Shown piece by piece: positions 49,999 through 51,663 of a DNA stretch of 51,663 nt. How positions within the stretch are numbered: the first letter of the stretch is position 1; every line of letters begins with the position of its first letter. The notes under the pieces are model-generated. The model was not told where the DNA came from and did not search any database. It was given only the letters and a program-made list of their open reading frames with translations. Source of the DNA: an uncultured Oscillospiraceae bacterium (GTDB lineage: Bacteria; Bacillota; Clostridia; Oscillospirales; Oscillospiraceae). The DNA lies in contig CAJUFJ010000022.1 in the NCBI GenBank assembly GCA_910585815.1, positions 1-51,663 on the forward strand, read 5' to 3'. The position numbers and the translations under genes were made by a program.

Positions 49999-51024
49999 TC
50001 AGATTTGTGACTGCCGGACGTAATTGCACAGCACCGCAAAATCTACATTGGGATTCTCCCTCAAAATCCTCTGCATACTTTCTTCTGCCCGCTTATGTAA
50101 AGCGGGCTTTTTTAGATCATCCAGCAGAAAGAAAATATTTAGCCGCCGACCAACTGCAAACAAGAGTTTTTCATCTGGCGAGAGATGTAAAAAGCGTTCA
50201 ATTACAGAAAGCATTTGCGCTTTGTCGGTCTGCAAATTGCCGCGCACTTCTAAAAGCAAATTAATGATATGCTCGTTTATGTAGAAACTGTCCATCGGCT
50301 GAAGATGTTGCAAAAAGGATTTTTGCTCTATCACAATTTCTTCCTCTGATTGCAGCGTGAATGAGCCGTTTCGGACGAACTCGCCTAACTTGGATTCCGG
50401 CTTAATTCCAGTGGCATGGACACGGATATAGTCAGGCCGGATGGTGTTCAGCGCCTTGGCGGTAGCAGCGGCATTTTCTTTGGACAGTTCTTTGCCACCG
50501 ATTCCAAGCAGAATAAACTCAGACAAAATCATCCCAGCCTCTTTTGCTATACAGCCGCTTTGCACTACCGTGTCAGCTTGAAAGCCTTTGTTAATGAGTT
50601 TCAATATCTGATCGGAGCCGGTTTCCATTCCGCAGTAAAGATGATTCAAGCCAGCTTGCCGGAGGGTCCGCAACTCCGATAAAGTCTTGCGGGTGATGCT
50701 GTCGGCACGGGCATAGGTTGTGATGTATTGTAAGCTGGGGAAATGGTGATTGAGAGCATCCAGTATTTGGAGCAGATAATCGGTTTTCAGTACCAGCGCA
50801 TCGCCGTCCTGCAAAAAGCAGGATGTGAAAGTTCTCCCTTTGTAAAGCTGGGCCTGTCTCGCTATATCTTCTATGGTTTCCTCAATGGGCCGTATGGAAA
50901 ACTGCATAGATTTATAGAGGCCGCAGAAATAGCATTTGTTCCAATGGCATCCCCGCGTGACGCGAACCAGCAGGCTGTTACTTTCAGAGGGTGGACGAAT
51001 CGGCCCGATTTCTATATCTTTCAT
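49999..51024 (-). CDS. Radical SAM protein with CX4CX2C cluster motif
   Basis: 341 residues. The cluster motif is CHWNKCYFC (about 26-34), with four rather than three residues between the first two cysteines; related proteins with GCxWNxCxFCG exist in anaerobes. Core landmarks follow: FLQDGDALVL, ITTYARADSI and HLYCGMETGSDQILKLINKG, as in the Elp3/HemN-like radical SAM group. The C-terminal 100 residues are helical and unassigned. The reaction is unknown. Upstream, bases 51025-51110 are AT-rich and likely hold its promoter. Confidence 0.82.
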   Translation of the reverse strand: MKDIEIGPIRPPSESNSLLVRVTRGCHWNKCYFCGLYKSMQFSIRPIEETIEDIARQAQLYKGRTFTSCFLQDGDALVLKTDYLLQILDALNHHFPSLQYITTYARADSITRKTLSELRTLRQAGLNHLYCGMETGSDQILKLINKGFQADTVVQSGCIAKEAGMILSEFILLGIGGKELSKENAAATAKALNTIRPDYIRVHATGIKPESKLGEFVRNGSFTLQSEEEIVIEQKSFLQHLQPMDSFYINEHIINLLLEVRGNLQTDKAQMLSVIERFLHLSPDEKLLFAVGRRLNIFFLLDDLKKPALHKRAEESMQRILRENPNVDFAVLCNYVRQSQI

Positions 51025-51331
51025 AAGAATGTATCCTTTCTCAGTATTACGTTGAGAATATCATCCTATGAAAACCGGGGCAAGAACGCACTTTTAGGAT
51101 AGGTACTATCTTTTTAGGAACCAGATACAATAGTACACGCACCAAACGTAGGCCAGCAATGTTTTAGGAATATCCTTTTGGATATTCCTAAAACGCTGGT
51201 TGGGGTTCCCCCAAGCCCCGGACTGGCCGCTCTGCGTCCAGTCGAACACACCTGACGGTGTGGCTTTACGCTCCCTTCGGTCGCTCCCTCCTGCACATCC
51301 GCGCAGGAAGTACGGGGCGCAGTAGCGCCCA
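51025..51331. other. Intergenic stretch with a strong hairpin
   Basis: A perfect 15-bp inverted repeat, GTTTTAGGAATATCC (51161-51175) and GGATATTCCTAAAAC (51180-51194), with a TTTT loop. The remainder to 51331 is GC-rich with no convincing gene; short reading frames there lack ribosome sites. Confidence 0.55.
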
Positions 51332-51663
51332 TCAGGTCTGCGCCGGGGACGGCGCAGTTTCACCATGGGAGATCAGCCGGGTAATGGGGTGAATCACCAC
51401 AATCTCCCGGCGCATCTTCTGAGCGTAGCGCATGGTCGCCGCCGTTCCGCCGCGCCGTTCTCCATTGTAGACAGCCAGCAGAGCGGCGGCGTGGTCTACT
51501 AAAAAGCGGTTACGCTCCAGCATACAATTTTTGTGGTAAACCCTGCTGACGTAGACGATAGAATCCGCCCTGTCCAGAATCGAATGATAAAGGTCCCGCG
51601 ATGAAGCTGACCACTTGTCCGCCTGCTCTTTGCAGGGGAGGATACAGTGGAGCTTGATCGCGG
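51332..51663 (-). CDS. SLOG-family (DUF1273/YpsA-like) protein, partial
   Basis: The 3' part of a gene that begins beyond the right window end; about 110 residues are visible. The segment KLHCILPCKEQADKWSASSR, then DSIVYVSRVYHKNCMLERNR and DHAAALLAVYNGERRGGTA, match the Rossmann-like SLOG/DUF1273 proteins, including the GGTA glycine turn. These are found on Clostridia mobile elements and are thought to bind nucleotide-derived ligands. The frame stays open to the last base of the window. Confidence 0.8.
   Translation of the reverse strand, partial: AIKLHCILPCKEQADKWSASSRDLYHSILDRADSIVYVSRVYHKNCMLERNRFLVDHAAALLAVYNGERRGGTAATMRYAQKMRREIVVIHPITRLISHGETAPSPAQT

Noticed and set aside
51106..51366. 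Short minus-strand frames before the SLOG gene
   Set aside because: They are Arg/Pro-rich or contain the reverse of the hairpin at 51161, and they overlap each other and the SLOG stop without ribosome sites.
1..51663. CRISPR array
   Set aside because: No regularly spaced direct repeats with unique spacers were seen; the repeats present are palindromic intergenic elements.
19681..51663. Second copy of the tRNA-Arg 3' end as attR
   Set aside because: I looked for a duplicate of the T-arm/acceptor sequence within the window and did not find one.

Overview
The window looks like a chromosome segment of a GC-rich anaerobic Clostridia member of the Oscillospiraceae (Flavonifractor / Lawsonibacter / Intestinimonas type). 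The reasons are the Firmicutes recA-recX pair, a complete glutamate (hydroxyglutarate-pathway) fermentation cluster with a Na+-pumping glutaconyl-CoA decarboxylase, and abundant short palindromic intergenic repeats. The species cannot be fixed from sequence reading alone.

Region 1 (1-7.9 kb) is mostly core: prmC, a small hypothetical gene, recA, recX, rimO, pgsA and a YitT-type membrane protein. A lower-GC two-gene type II restriction-modification cassette (BglII/BstYI-like nuclease plus MT-A70-type adenine methylase) sits between recX and rimO.

Region 2 (8.0-19.5 kb) is the fermentation cluster. A divergent AraC-type regulator precedes gctA-gctB (glutaconate CoA-transferase), gcdA (decarboxylase carboxyltransferase), hgdC (dehydratase activator), a 54-residue DUF6440-like gene, and hgdA-hgdB (2-hydroxyglutaryl-CoA dehydratase). 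A second strong promoter then drives a soluble biotin carrier, a membrane-anchored delta-subunit/biotin-carrier fusion, and the Na+-translocating beta subunit. Together these activate 2-hydroxyglutarate with CoA, dehydrate it to glutaconyl-CoA, and decarboxylate that to crotonyl-CoA while exporting Na+. The 2-hydroxyglutarate and glutamate dehydrogenases are not in the window. Oscillospiraceae-type repeats are scattered between these genes and sometimes supply stop codons.

Region 3 (19.6-51.7 kb) is accessory DNA starting just after a tRNA-Arg(ACG). It holds a 1,328-residue NACHT-type STAND NTPase (candidate phage defence), an IS3-family insertion next to a likely broken gene, a metallophosphoesterase, and a 5'-truncated serine recombinase. 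Next come a tandem of three full-length large serine recombinases followed by a small resolvase-like protein lacking its catalytic serine, a DUF6870-like gene, two ParB-like genes, a structured non-coding region and two small regulators. This looks like the recombination/maintenance module of an integrative element.

Its apparent cargo follows: an AraC regulator, a radical SAM/SPASM enzyme, a 30-residue Trp-rich membrane peptide and a MATE exporter; a copper module (csoR, copA with a CopZ domain fused at its C-terminus); two small membrane proteins; a separate HMA-domain protein with a Cd/Zn-type P-type ATPase; two divergent ArsR-family regulators; a nitroreductase/HxlR pair; a second radical SAM protein; and a SLOG-domain gene cut by the window end. 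The most promising loci for new biology are the radical SAM / mini-peptide / MATE cassette, the recombinase triplet with its catalytically dead partner, the solitary NACHT protein, the duplicated biotin carriers and the copA-copZ fusion.
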